Shown: positions 10,927-19,829, counted from the first letter of the stretch. The stretch: 64,000 nt of DNA from Acinetobacter boissieri (GCF_900096955.1 NZ_FMYL01000005.1:1-64000); one strand, 5' to 3'. Notes: generated by a model not told the origin, from the sequence alone. A program made the numbers and translations.

Positions 10927-11967
10927 TTATGTATTTTTATTTTCAGTCGCGTTTAAAATATTTTGCCATTGTTTCACTTTTACCTGCTTTTGTATAGATT
11001 CTAAACTTTCATACACAATAGATTCAACTAACTTCTCTAGAGATTGGTTGTTTATATTGATATTACTTACTTTTTGAGCAATTTCTGTGTAAAGCATATT
11101 GGGCTGTTCTATAGAACCTGTGATGAGTGTGGCTAAAATCTGATCTGTAAGATTCTCAGCAAGTCGTTTACCTAGATGTTGAACTTGATCTTCTATTTTT
11201 CCACCAATGAGTGGAAACAAGCGTAATAAGTGATGAACTTCCGATGTATTTGAAATGGCTTGTTGAACAATATCGCCCATATGTTTTTTAATATCAGAGC
11301 GATGTTTTTGTAAATTAACGGCTAGGTTTTCTTGTAAAACCTCTGCAATCGTCTGGGCGAATAAATTTTTATGGTGTTCTACCAGCTTGTGAATAATTTT
11401 CTTATGGGTGTTACTGTGATCTAATTCGTTTTTGATGCCGTCAAGTACGTTAATCACGACACGATCAGAAATTTCTTCAATGATTACATTATAGTAAAAC
11501 TGTATACTATTATACCAACTGCTAGGCACAACTTTGTAGCCCAGTTGGTATAGCCGATAAATAATTAAACCCGCACGTAGTAACCTTAAAAACCGTAGTT
11601 GTGGAAAAATAGCAAGAACTTCGTACCAGTGTACAAACGGAAAGAAAAACCATTTTGTATAGTGCTGACGTACAATTGCCACGCCCCAGCGTACCAGCAG
11701 TTCTATAATTAAAAAGCAAATAAACCAACTTTCAGTCAAGACCACCCAAGGGTGTAGGGTTTCTTTATAAAATGCGATGGCATTTGATTGGTGAATGAGG
11801 CCAAAGAACCAATATGCAAAATGACTCATTAAAATGGCATTACCAATTAAACAGAGCAAATTTACAAAAATAATAATGATCATGAATATGTCATAACTTA
11901 AATAGAGCTTCCACAGCCAAGAGTCTTTATCGATATGGTGGAATTTATTGTGGGTAAGTTTTGACAT
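10927..11967 (-). CDS. Voltage-sensor-like membrane protein without an obvious pore domain
   Basis: A 346-residue protein with four N-terminal hydrophobic segments (about 25-46, 74-96, 109-122, 125-145) and a long soluble helical C-terminal half. The fourth segment, RFLRLLRAGLIIYRL, has arginines at 125, 128, 131 and 138, spaced like an S4 voltage sensor. Segment two carries acidic E80/E89 and R93; segment three has HWYEVLAIFP, where channels usually have Asp. No selectivity-filter motif follows. It starts 18 bases after the acyltransferase and may be cotranscribed with it; no Shine-Dalgarno is evident. The ion-channel relationship is by pattern only. Confidence 0.6.
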   Translation of the reverse strand: MSKLTHNKFHHIDKDSWLWKLYLSYDIFMIIIIFVNLLCLIGNAILMSHFAYWFFGLIHQSNAIAFYKETLHPWVVLTESWFICFLIIELLVRWGVAIVRQHYTKWFFFPFVHWYEVLAIFPQLRFLRLLRAGLIIYRLYQLGYKVVPSSWYNSIQFYYNVIIEEISDRVVINVLDGIKNELDHSNTHKKIIHKLVEHHKNLFAQTIAEVLQENLAVNLQKHRSDIKKHMGDIVQQAISNTSEVHHLLRLFPLIGGKIEDQVQHLGKRLAENLTDQILATLITGSIEQPNMLYTEIAQKVSNININNQSLEKLVESIVYESLESIQKQVKVKQWQNILNATENKNT

Positions 11968-11985
11968 ATTTAAATCTATATTGTG

Positions 11986-12915
11986 TTAAGGCGCAGTTTT
12001 GCACTGATATTGGGTCTTGATTTCATCAATTAAGGCATCTTTCTCATGCCAAATTTGACTTAGCCATTGGTAAAATTGGGCACGAAATTGTCGGTCTTCT
12101 TCATAGTTACCCTCTAAAATCCATTGAGGAATGTCGATTTTACGTAAATGAACGACGATACGAGGTACTTCACCCAACCAGAACTCGCTATAATCGGGTA
12201 CGCCGTCTGGATAAACAATGGTCATATCCACCAAACTATCGACTTTTTTACCTAAAATATGAATTGCAAGGGCTAGACCACCTGCTTTCGCTTTAAGTAG
12301 GTGCTTGTAAGGCGATTTTTGTTTGGCATGTTTTTCTGCGGTAAAGCGTGTGCCTTCCACATAATTGAGTAATGTGAACGGCTGGCTAAGTAATTGCTCA
12401 CAAGACTTACGCGCTTCCATGATGTCACGGTGTTTCAGCTCAGGGTTTTTAGCAATTTGAGATTTTGTATGACGCTTCATCATAGGAAAGCCTAAAATTT
12501 TAAAGGCTTGCCCAACAAGTGGAATAAAAATCAGCTCCCATTTGGTAAAGAAACGTGTAAGGGGCATACGTGGACGTCCAAAGTATTGGTTTACTGTGGT
12601 ATCAACCCAACTTTGGTGATTACACGTCATAATATAACGACCATCTAATTGGAGGTCTAAATTAGGGTCAATGCGTATATCCCATTGTGTTTCTGGTAAA
12701 ACATGGTCAATGAGCCAATTGTTAATTGTTAACCAGTTATTGGCAATATTGACATTGGTTTCATCAATCTTTGGTGAGGGCTTAACCAGCTTAGTCAATC
12801 CTAAGGCTAAAATGGAAGAACTATGAAGCAAAGTATTGCCTGTAAAAACCGACCCAATTGTAATTCCACGTGTTACTTTTTTAAATAAGCTCGATTTTTT
12901 CGTTTGCATAAGCAT
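11986..12915 (-). CDS. PlsC-type lysophospholipid acyltransferase (YihG-like)
   Basis: A 309-residue membrane-associated acyltransferase that transfers fatty acyl chains to a glycerolipid such as lysophosphatidic acid. Seen: catalytic NHQSWVDT (HX4D block) near residue 100, FFTKWELIFIPLVGQAF, and VEGTRFT (block III) near 190. The frame is open to 12963, but AGGA sits 5 bases before the ATG at 12915, which was chosen. The length and block spacing fit the YihG/YcsM-type long acyltransferases, not the shorter PlsC. It is the first gene of a likely two-gene unit. Confidence 0.85.
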   Translation of the reverse strand: MLMQTKKSSLFKKVTRGITIGSVFTGNTLLHSSSILALGLTKLVKPSPKIDETNVNIANNWLTINNWLIDHVLPETQWDIRIDPNLDLQLDGRYIMTCNHQSWVDTTVNQYFGRPRMPLTRFFTKWELIFIPLVGQAFKILGFPMMKRHTKSQIAKNPELKHRDIMEARKSCEQLLSQPFTLLNYVEGTRFTAEKHAKQKSPYKHLLKAKAGGLALAIHILGKKVDSLVDMTIVYPDGVPDYSEFWLGEVPRIVVHLRKIDIPQWILEGNYEEDRQFRAQFYQWLSQIWHEKDALIDEIKTQYQCKTAP

Positions 12916-13150
12916 CGTTTTCCTAAGAGTAGCCTGAGAGCATAATAATCTGAATGATGTCAATTTCGTTAAAAAAAATCATAAAGTTGTCTAATATACG
13001 TACTTTTATTAACTTTTATTACCAACTACTATACTGCTGTTACTTGTTTGTTAAAAATCTCCCTGCTTTTTAACAAAAAAGTTATGTTTCATTGGCATTC
13101 GCTGTTTCATAATTGACTTATATATTAAATAAAACTCAAGGAGATATGCG

Positions 13151-13816
13151 ATGCGTGCATTAGTTGTTTCTACTGTTGTTGGGGCATTAGCACTTTCAGG
13201 CTGTCAGTCTATGAATACTGGCGCAGGTGGTAATGGAAGCGGTGTTAGCCAATACGACAAAACAGCCATAGGTACGCTTATTGGTGCGGCTGCTGGTTAT
13301 GGCTTATCGCGTGGTAATGCAAACAGTTCAGCACAAAATAACCGTGCTGCCGCTATTGGTGCAATTCTAGGTGGTGCAGGTGGTTTATATCTAGATAAAA
13401 AAGAGCAACGTTTGCGTGAGCAAATGGCAGGTACAGGCGTAGATGTTAACCGTAATGCAGATGGTTCAGTTGGCTTAGTGATGCCCGGAAACATTACTTT
13501 TGATACCAACCAATCTACAATTAAACCAAACTTTTATACAACATTAAATAAAGTTGCACAGACATTAACTGAAGATAATAAAAGTGCAATTTTAGTAACA
13601 GGTTACACTGATAACACAGGTAACGATTCGATTAATATTCCTTTATCACAAGCACGTGCACAAGCTGTTGCAAGTTATTTAGGTAGCCAAGGTGTACCGC
13701 GTACTAAAATAAATGCACAAGGTAATGGCGCAGCAAACCCAATTGCATCAAATGCAACACCGTCAGGTCGCGAACAAAACCGCCGTGTAGAAATTAGTAT
13801 TTATGCTTCTCAATAA
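13151..13816 (+). CDS. yiaD: OmpA-family outer-membrane lipoprotein, YiaD-like
   Basis: A 221-residue lipoprotein. Seen: signal peptide with lipobox LSGC, so Cys18 becomes the lipidated N-terminus; a glycine-zipper segment (GTLIGAAAGYGLSRG, AAIGAILGGAGGLYLD) around 40-85; and an OmpA C-terminal peptidoglycan-binding domain from about 110 (ITFDTNQSTIKP, TGYTDNTGNDSINIPLSQAR, NRRVEISI). The layout is that of E. coli YiaD. It likely ties outer membrane to cell wall. AAGGAGA precedes the ATG, and a strong terminator follows. Confidence 0.92.
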   Translation: MRALVVSTVVGALALSGCQSMNTGAGGNGSGVSQYDKTAIGTLIGAAAGYGLSRGNANSSAQNNRAAAIGAILGGAGGLYLDKKEQRLREQMAGTGVDVNRNADGSVGLVMPGNITFDTNQSTIKPNFYTTLNKVAQTLTEDNKSAILVTGYTDNTGNDSINIPLSQARAQAVASYLGSQGVPRTKINAQGNGAANPIASNATPSGREQNRRVEISIYASQ

Positions 13817-13869
13817 GAATACATTTTAAAAGCAATACAACACTTTTAAGACTTATACTTCATTAAAAC

Positions 13870-13894
13870 CCTGCTCGTAGAGCAGGTTTTTTTT
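13870..13894 (+). terminator. Terminator of the YiaD-like gene
   Basis: Stem CCTGCTC/GAGCAGG with a 3-base loop and eight T. Textbook rho-independent terminator about 55 bases after the stop. Confidence 0.93.
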
Positions 13895-14014
13895 GTGCAA
13901 AAAATTAATAAATATGTGTCAAAAATGGCCTGCGCTGGATAAAAACAAGACAAATAATAACTAAATGACTTCTGAGTCACACATTGAAGGTTGAAATTAA
14001 TGGTAAATAGTATT

Positions 14015-14033
14015 GATTATGATTATCATTTAT
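14015..14033 (+). promoter_or_regulatory. Fur box upstream of the TonB receptor
   Basis: The sequence GATTATGATTATCATTTAT matches 14 of 19 positions of the E. coli Fur consensus and lies about 90 bases before the receptor start. Fur (encoded at 46203) would repress the gene in iron-rich cells. The match was scored by eye. Confidence 0.75.
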
Positions 14034-14122
14034 ATAATTTACATTCGATGATACATATAAAATATATGTGAACCACCTGATTTCGTCATCGAAACCTCCA
14101 TTTTTCGAGTTGAGTCGTATTT

Positions 14123-16348
14123 ATGCGTGAATATTTAAATCCCAATTCTTCTGTAAAACACATAAAACCGAGTCATTTAGCCATGTGTTTAGCAATACTA
14201 ATGGGAGCGGGAGCGAGTACCACTGTTTTTGCTGCTGACAGTAATACTGAATCTACGGCTTTGCCAGTGATTACAGTCTATGCAGAACAAAAAAATACAG
14301 TACCTGAGTCAGTGGTAACGATTGACCGTACCAATTTAGACCGTACTGGTGCAACAGATATGGCGAGCATAGTGAAGTATTTACCACTGGTAAATGCACC
14401 GAAAGCAGCTAGTGGTTCAGGAAATGCGTGGGATGGTTCAGGTACAACTGGTTATAATATTCGCGGTGTCGATGCCAACCGTGTTGGTTTAGATGTTGAT
14501 GGGGTTGAGCTTGCAAGTGCAACGCCTGAGCCAGATGGTGCAAAAGGTAATAGCTATAGCTCAGGTCGTGATTTTATCGACCCAGAAATGTTCAGTAGTG
14601 TTTCTGTGGTGTCCGGCACAACCAACCCAAACTCAGAAGGGATCGGCGGTCGCGTTACATTTAAAACCAAATCACCAGAAGATTATTTGAAAAATGGTAA
14701 ACAAGTTGCAGGTACGCTAAAGAGTGGCTTTAGCTCTGCAGACAGTGCATGGTTTACTTCTGCTACAGGAGCGGTAGGTAACGATGTTGTTAAGGGGCTT
14801 GTTGCGTATTCACATCGTGATGGTCATGCCATTGAAAGTAATGGAACACTCTCAACCAATCCATCAGATTGGACTTCAGATGCGATCTTAGCCAAGTTAC
14901 TTTGGAATATTACGGAAAACCAAAAAATTGGTTTCACCTTTGACTATTATAAAAAGCAGGCCAATAATTTTATCAGTGCAGACTTACTCAGTAGCTTGTA
15001 TCCACAAGGTGCAACACAAACGATTGATGGTCAGCGTAATCGCTATGCTTTAGATTATCGTTTTACACCTGAAGACTTTGTGTTGTTTGATCGTCTAGAT
15101 GCCAATGCATACTATCAGGCAACAAAAAATAATAACCGTACGTATGCATATTATTCGACAGGAAAAGGCTACCGTACGATTTATAATAACTATACTGAAG
15201 ACAATTATGGTCTATTGTTAAATGCACTTAAACAGGTGAATAACCATAAAATTACTTATGGTTTAAGTGTAAATCAAATCAACAGTGACCGCCCTTGGCA
15301 ACAGTACAATCCAAATGGCACGGTGACCGTACAAAATCGTATGGTCAAATCTGATACCAATAAGTATGCGCTGTATGTATCTGATACAATGCAATGGCAA
15401 TTGGCTGGTCGTGATTTCAAAATCACCCCAGGGCTGCGCTATCAGTTTGAAAAGTTTGATCCTAAAAACTCATCTAGTGTTTTGACTTCTGCAGCCAAAG
15501 CAAATCAGCTATCTAAAGTTAATAATGACTATTACGCACCAAGTGTGACTTTAGAATACCAGTTGTCACCAAACTACTATACGTATGCAAAGTATAATCG
15601 TGGCGCGCGTGTACCAAGTGCTACTGAAATGGTAGGGACGTTTGATCAAACAACCTATTCAATTTTAGGTAATACAGACCTCAAAAAAGAAACCAGTGAT
15701 GCATTTGAAATTGGTTTAAAAACGACACCTGTAGAGGGTATTCACTTTGATGTCACAAGTTTTTATACCAAATACAAGAATTTTATTGATTATAAACAAC
15801 TCGAAACACCTGTCGGTACAGATCGTTTTACTTACCAAATCCAAAATGTCGCTAATGTCAATATTTGGGGTGGAGAGGTTTCATTCCGTGCAGATATTGG
15901 AAAATTTGTTGAGCAGGCCGATGGCATTAGCCTTGCACTTGTGGCAGGAACGACCAAAGGTGTGTCTAAAAACAACAGTGGCGTAAAAGGTGGCGTTAAC
16001 TCAGTACAACCTAAAAAAGCAAGCTTAACTTTTGCGTATGACGATCCAGCACAAAAATATGGTTTAGGCTTTACCACAACAGCTGTTGATTCTAAAAAAG
16101 CATCACAAGACAGTAGTATTGTGAGTTCAACGGGCAGTTATAAAACTGTACCAGGCTATGTAGTAAATGACTTGACTGCATATTGGAATGCGAACAAGTA
16201 CATGACTTTTAACGTTGCATTGAACAATATTTTTGATAAAAAGTATTGGGATTATGCAACTGTTGCAACACTTACAAATACTAGCGCAATTGATCGTGCA
16301 ACATTACCAGGTCGTAATGTTGTTGCTAGTGTTGAATTTAAATTTTAA
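14123..16348 (+). CDS. TonB-dependent receptor, heme/hemoglobin-type
   Basis: A 741-residue outer-membrane receptor for energised uptake of an iron source. Seen: long signal peptide cleaved near VFA37; TonB box around LPVITVYAE (47-55); plug domain with GYNIRGVDANRVGLDVDGVE and DFIDPEMFSSVSVVSGT; a 22-stranded barrel; terminal phenylalanine for Bam recognition. The plug wording resembles hemoglobin/transferrin receptors more than catecholate siderophore receptors, but the ligand is not proven. A Fur box precedes it. A terminator separates it from a downstream EF-hand gene. Confidence 0.88.
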   Translation: MREYLNPNSSVKHIKPSHLAMCLAILMGAGASTTVFAADSNTESTALPVITVYAEQKNTVPESVVTIDRTNLDRTGATDMASIVKYLPLVNAPKAASGSGNAWDGSGTTGYNIRGVDANRVGLDVDGVELASATPEPDGAKGNSYSSGRDFIDPEMFSSVSVVSGTTNPNSEGIGGRVTFKTKSPEDYLKNGKQVAGTLKSGFSSADSAWFTSATGAVGNDVVKGLVAYSHRDGHAIESNGTLSTNPSDWTSDAILAKLLWNITENQKIGFTFDYYKKQANNFISADLLSSLYPQGATQTIDGQRNRYALDYRFTPEDFVLFDRLDANAYYQATKNNNRTYAYYSTGKGYRTIYNNYTEDNYGLLLNALKQVNNHKITYGLSVNQINSDRPWQQYNPNGTVTVQNRMVKSDTNKYALYVSDTMQWQLAGRDFKITPGLRYQFEKFDPKNSSSVLTSAAKANQLSKVNNDYYAPSVTLEYQLSPNYYTYAKYNRGARVPSATEMVGTFDQTTYSILGNTDLKKETSDAFEIGLKTTPVEGIHFDVTSFYTKYKNFIDYKQLETPVGTDRFTYQIQNVANVNIWGGEVSFRADIGKFVEQADGISLALVAGTTKGVSKNNSGVKGGVNSVQPKKASLTFAYDDPAQKYGLGFTTTAVDSKKASQDSSIVSSTGSYKTVPGYVVNDLTAYWNANKYMTFNVALNNIFDKKYWDYATVATLTNTSAIDRATLPGRNVVASVEFKF

Positions 16349-16356
16349 TTGAAAAT

Positions 16357-16398
16357 AGACGATATGGCATATTGGTGTGCTGTATCGTCTGTTTTTTT
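16357..16398 (+). terminator. Terminator or attenuator between receptor and EF-hand gene
   Basis: Stem AGACGATA/TATCGTCT with an 18-base loop followed by G and seven T, placed only 12 bases before the next start codon. Partial read-through would give lower expression of the EF-hand protein. Confidence 0.7.
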
Positions 16399-16410
16399 GA
16401 TAGGTGTATT

Positions 16411-17274
16411 ATGAAAAAAAGCATACTTACGTTGGCTCTATTTGCTACGGTATCTACGGCATTTGCTTCACATCAAGACAATGTTCCTTCTATCTTTACG
16501 GCAGGTATAATTGAATCAGCTAACGCAACGCAAAGTCGTTGGGTAAAAGAGCTATCGGGCGATAAAGAAGCAACCTCTATTGCGAAAAAACTGTTTGTTG
16601 AGAAATTTGTTTTGCAATATCAATCACTTTTTCAACAGTATAAAAAAGTGGATCGATCTCAATTTGTGGCTTTTGAAGAACAACAACTTAATGATACAAT
16701 CCAAGCACATAGAGAGGCATCAATTAAACAAGCCCATGTTCGATTTGGCGTGCTTAATAAAAATAAAGACGGTAAAATTTCACTGAAAGAGTTTCAAGAT
16801 ATAGGTGAGAAGTCTTTTGAGAGTTTTGATAAAAATCAAGACGGTATTGTGAATGAAGAAGATGCAAAACTTGAAACAAAAAAATCAAGTATGCATGGTG
16901 GCGCTATGTTTAAAATGGCAGTCTCTATTCCTGTTGCTACAGATGTAAATAGCTTTATTGAGCAACAGGGTCAAGGTGAAAAATATGTGACATTGGCGCA
17001 GTTTTTAACAGAGCGTGAAAAGCAATTTACTGATACAGATACCAATCATGATTGGGGTCTTTCTGAAGAAGAGTATGTTGCAGAGTTTACACATCGTTAT
17101 GATCAAAATGCAGCAGAAGCAAAAGCACGTTTAAACGTATTTTATAATGAGCGGTTTGTAGCAATTGCACAGGGTAAAACACAAGTCAGTCAAAAAGATG
17201 TTAAGCATTTTGCTGAATCAGTATTTAAATACTGGGATAAAAATAATAATGGGAAAATTGAGTTAGATGAATAA
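16411..17274 (+). CDS. Secreted EF-hand calcium-binding protein
   Basis: A 287-residue exported protein with no recognised enzymatic domain. The ATG at 16411 was chosen over 16372 because AGGTG precedes it and the signal peptide MKKSILTLALFATVSTAFAS starts there. Four EF-hand-like loops are visible: NKNKDGKISLKE at 116-127, DKNQDGIVNEED at 140-151, a degenerate one around DTNHDWGLSEEE at 210-221, and DKNNNGKIELDE at 276-287, which forms the very C-terminus. Likely periplasmic or surface Ca2+-binding. It lies 62 bases after the TonB receptor and may be a functional partner; that link is inferred. Confidence 0.8.
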   Translation: MKKSILTLALFATVSTAFASHQDNVPSIFTAGIIESANATQSRWVKELSGDKEATSIAKKLFVEKFVLQYQSLFQQYKKVDRSQFVAFEEQQLNDTIQAHREASIKQAHVRFGVLNKNKDGKISLKEFQDIGEKSFESFDKNQDGIVNEEDAKLETKKSSMHGGAMFKMAVSIPVATDVNSFIEQQGQGEKYVTLAQFLTEREKQFTDTDTNHDWGLSEEEYVAEFTHRYDQNAAEAKARLNVFYNERFVAIAQGKTQVSQKDVKHFAESVFKYWDKNNNGKIELDE

Positions 17275-17333
17275 ACTGATATTTTTATTCTGATTATTTG
17301 TTTGTTTGCTAACCGTTTGTGTCAGTAAAGTAG

Positions 17334-17362
17334 TTGACGTTACTGGTATTAGTATAGATAAT
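17334..17362 (+). promoter_or_regulatory. Promoter of the tRNA-Met gene
   Basis: TTGACG (-35) at 17334-17339 and GATAAT (-10) at 17357-17362 with a 17-base spacer, 13 bases before the mature tRNA 5' end. Confidence 0.8.
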
Positions 17363-17375
17363 GCATGCACAAAAT

Positions 17376-17452
17376 GGCTATGTAGCTCAGTTGGTTAGAG
17401 CACAGCACTCATAATGCTGGGGTCACAGGTTCGAGTCCCGTCATAGCCACCA
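17376..17452 (+). tRNA. tRNA-Met(CAT), elongator
   Basis: A 77-base cloverleaf with acceptor stem GGCTATG/CATAGCC, anticodon loop CTCATAA (anticodon CAT), T-loop GGTTCGAGTCC and encoded CCA. Almost identical to E. coli elongator tRNA-Met; it lacks the initiator-type acceptor mismatch. Confidence 0.97.
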
Positions 17453-17514
17453 TATATTGCAAAAAATGATACAAATAGGTTGTTTCAAAGCAAAGATAGC
17501 TCTGATTAACCTAC

Positions 17515-17546
17515 AAAAAACCAACGCCATTTGCGTTGGTTTTTTA
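17515..17546 (+). terminator. Terminator of the tRNA-Met transcript
   Basis: A-run, stem CCAACGC/GCGTTGG with a 5-base loop, then a T-run, about 65 bases after the tRNA. Confidence 0.9.
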
Positions 17547-17678
17547 CGTTAAAGCATTTTCGCAGATGATATGTAGAAATAAATAAGTGCAAATTTTTCT
17601 ATTTACCTTTTTATAAAAAATATGGTTCAGGTATCAATAGGTTCCTTTCCACATAAACAGAGCTTTATATACCTTATT
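17547..17678. other. AT-rich spacer with no recognised feature
   Basis: Lies between the tRNA-Met terminator and the terminator of the entericidin gene. No open frame with a ribosome-binding site or RNA structure was recognised. Confidence 0.4.
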
Positions 17679-17718
17679 AAAAAAAAGAGCACCTTAAAAA
17701 CGATATTCTAAGGTACTC
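17679..17718 (-). terminator. Terminator of the entericidin gene
   Basis: Stem GAGCACCTTA/TAAGGTACTC (one mismatch) with a 12-base loop. On the minus strand it is followed by eight T. A T-run on the plus side as well makes it possibly bidirectional. Confidence 0.8.
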
Positions 17719-17758
17719 AGTTTTTTTGCTGAACTCAAAAAGAGTTCACTGCGAAAGC

Positions 17759-17899
17759 TTACATTTTTTCTTGAGTTTTAGTTGCTGTGTTTGATACAGC
17801 TTTACCAGCTTTAGAAACATCTTGTCCAAAACCATGGAAAGTGTTACAGCCAGCTAACATAACAGTTGCTGCAATTGACGCAAGAATTACTTTTTTCAT
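17759..17899 (-). CDS. Entericidin A/B-family small lipoprotein
   Basis: A 46-residue lipoprotein. Seen: signal peptide MKKVILASIAATVMLAGC with lipobox LAGC (Cys18), followed by CNTFHGFGQDVSKAGKAV and a Thr/Lys-rich tail. The mature part aligns with E. coli EcnB ([20 protein letters not shown]). GGAG lies 6 bases before the ATG, and a terminator follows the stop. Entericidins have been described as a stationary-phase toxin/antidote lipoprotein pair in enterics; only one member is present here, so a toxin role should not be assumed. Probably a periplasm-facing membrane lipoprotein. Confidence 0.88.
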   Translation of the reverse strand: MKKVILASIAATVMLAGCNTFHGFGQDVSKAGKAVSNTATKTQEKM

Positions 17900-18035
17900 T
17901 TTCTTCTCCAAGAGATTAATTTTTTATTGCTGTGACTTAGATCATAAGCAATATTACTTGGGATGAATATTATATTTTATGGCTAAAATGTATTCAATTT
18001 GTGTGTAGTGTACTGAATATGTATATCAATTTTCA

Positions 18036-18866
18036 TTACTTATAAAGTATTGGCCTTAAAGAATGACGATACATATAAAAAAAGTTTTGATCCTGATTAC
18101 AATATAAACCATTATGCCACCACTGAGCAGGTTGAGCTGGCTGTAGATTGGTTGTAATCCATTCCTGTCGTGTGAGACGGTACAGAGGTGTTATTATGGT
18201 ATGCCCCCAAAAACCTGTTCTACGTAAGGTGCATATCCAATTGGGTGATTTTAAAAAAGGTTGATTGATTGGGTAGTAGAGTTGTCCCTTTAAAACTGCA
18301 TATTTTTGCATGATGGGTTTTTCATCTAATGTATTGAACTGAAATTGTTTTTGAGTGAAATGATGTAGTTTTCTTACTAGCGTATCATTTCTATTAAGTC
18401 CATACCATTGTTCAAGCGATGAACTAGATTCTGCTAGATAATATTTAATAGCCACTTCCCAGTGTTCTATTTGTCGAGTAACTCGGTTAAAAATTACAAA
18501 ATCAAGCTCACCCAAAGTAGATTTGCCTTGAATTTGCTGGATACTATGTCCAATGAGTTGGAAATTGTGGTATTTATCATCACATAGCCAAAATAATAGG
18601 AATCTTTCAAAACGTAAGCCTAAGCGAGTACTTTTGAGTTGTGCTATAAATAACAGCAAATCTGTTGGGTCACGATCAAGTTCATTTAACCGTGTTTGAT
18701 ACTGAAGGAACTGAGTTTGCCAAAAAATATGATCATGTAGTTGAAATGAATACTTGATAGGTAGCTCAGATGGAATACTAGAGATAATATTGGGGCTAGC
18801 AATACAAAAAGCCAATTGCCTAACACAAGGGGTTTTATATTGTTGCCAAGGTTCAAAAAAAGACAT
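18036..18866 (-). CDS. DUF1853-family protein (nuclease-like fold suspected)
   Basis: A 276-residue soluble protein of unknown function. Seen: a core with GKSTLGELDFVIFN followed by HWEVAIKYYLAE, i.e. a D...ExK-like arrangement as in PD-(D/E)XK nucleases, and a Trp-rich C-terminus. This matches DUF1853. The frame extends to a TTG at 18890, but the ATG at 18866 begins MSFFEPWQQYKTPCVRQLA, the normal family start. A GAGG lies rather far upstream. It is divergent from the DUF454-YkuD gene with a spacer of about 75 bases. Nuclease activity is inference from motif order only. Confidence 0.72.
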   Translation of the reverse strand: MSFFEPWQQYKTPCVRQLAFCIASPNIISSIPSELPIKYSFQLHDHIFWQTQFLQYQTRLNELDRDPTDLLLFIAQLKSTRLGLRFERFLLFWLCDDKYHNFQLIGHSIQQIQGKSTLGELDFVIFNRVTRQIEHWEVAIKYYLAESSSSLEQWYGLNRNDTLVRKLHHFTQKQFQFNTLDEKPIMQKYAVLKGQLYYPINQPFLKSPNWICTLRRTGFWGHTIITPLYRLTRQEWITTNLQPAQPAQWWHNGLYCNQDQNFFYMYRHSLRPILYK

Positions 18867-18941
18867 AGAGCAGTTAAACCTCAGCGACAATAAAAGAACT
18901 TAACTATAATATACCTTAGACATAGCTGATCAGGTTCTAAT

Positions 18942-19829
18942 ATGAAAACAGTATTTTGGCGAACGCTTGTTATTATTTTTATTATACTTGCGATTATTGG
19001 TGCAATTTTACCAGGCATGCCAACGACTGTATTTTTAATTTTGGCTGCATGGGCATCATCAAAAGGCTGGCCACAAATGGATGCATGGTTATTAAACCAC
19101 CCTAAATATGGGCCTACACTAAAAAACTGGCGAGAAAATGGTACAGTCCCTCGCAAAGCGAAGTGGTTGGCATCAATTATGATGCTCATGAGTGCCATTA
19201 TTATGCTCTTTACGCCTGCACCGCTATTGGTCAAAATATTTACCAATCTTATTATGTTTGTAGTCGCTGTTTGGTTGTGGTTAAGGCCAGAAGTAAAAAA
19301 ACAAGTAAAAGCTCAGACTAGAGTATTAAATGATGCGGATATTTTAATCGACTTAACGCAACAAATTTTGTACCTCAAAAAAAATAAGCAAAAGTATTTA
19401 ATTTCCTCAGGTAAAAACGGGATTGGCCAAGAAGAAAATAGTGGTAAAACTCCACTGGGTTGGCATTGTATTGCCCAAAAAATTGGATATGAAGCGCCTA
19501 AAAACAGTGTATTCGTTGGTCGAGTTGCAACAGGAGAGCGATATAGTGAAAGCCTAAGTGCAGAGCAACCAAATCGAGATTGGATTTTGACACGTATTTT
19601 ATGGTTGAAGGGGTTAGAGCAGGGCGTAAATTTAGGTGAAGGTGTAGATACATTCTCTCGTTATATTTACATACATGGCACACCTGAAAAAAATCAGATG
19701 GGTATACCGCTGTCCCATGGTTGTATACGCATGCACAATGATGCTTTGATGGAAGTATTTGATGCAGTTAATGAAAATGCTTTGGTCTATTTGTCTAAAA
19801 CTGCTCTAGATTTAGACAAACTAACCTAA
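18942..19829 (+). CDS. DUF454 (YbaN-like) membrane domain fused to an L,D-transpeptidase (YkuD) domain
   Basis: A 295-residue fusion. Residues 1-125 match the DUF454/YbaN inner-membrane family (GAILPGMPTTVFLILAAWAS, LLNHPKYGPTLKNWRENGTV). Residues 130-290 are a YkuD domain with the catalytic signature YIYIHGT (H245) and SHGCIRM (H259, C261, R263). YkuD enzymes make or cut L,D bonds in peptidoglycan peptides. A basic stretch (RPEVKKQVKAQTR) directly follows the last hydrophobic segment, so by the positive-inside rule the catalytic domain may face the cytoplasm. That would suit a cell-wall recycling or L,D-carboxypeptidase role, not cross-linking. Topology is inference. Confidence 0.85.
   Translation: MKTVFWRTLVIIFIILAIIGAILPGMPTTVFLILAAWASSKGWPQMDAWLLNHPKYGPTLKNWRENGTVPRKAKWLASIMMLMSAIIMLFTPAPLLVKIFTNLIMFVVAVWLWLRPEVKKQVKAQTRVLNDADILIDLTQQILYLKKNKQKYLISSGKNGIGQEENSGKTPLGWHCIAQKIGYEAPKNSVFVGRVATGERYSESLSAEQPNRDWILTRILWLKGLEQGVNLGEGVDTFSRYIYIHGTPEKNQMGIPLSHGCIRMHNDALMEVFDAVNENALVYLSKTALDLDKLT

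Noticed and set aside
17759..17899. Calling the entericidin a toxin-antitoxin system
   Set aside because: Only one small lipoprotein is present; no partner gene is visible within several hundred bases.
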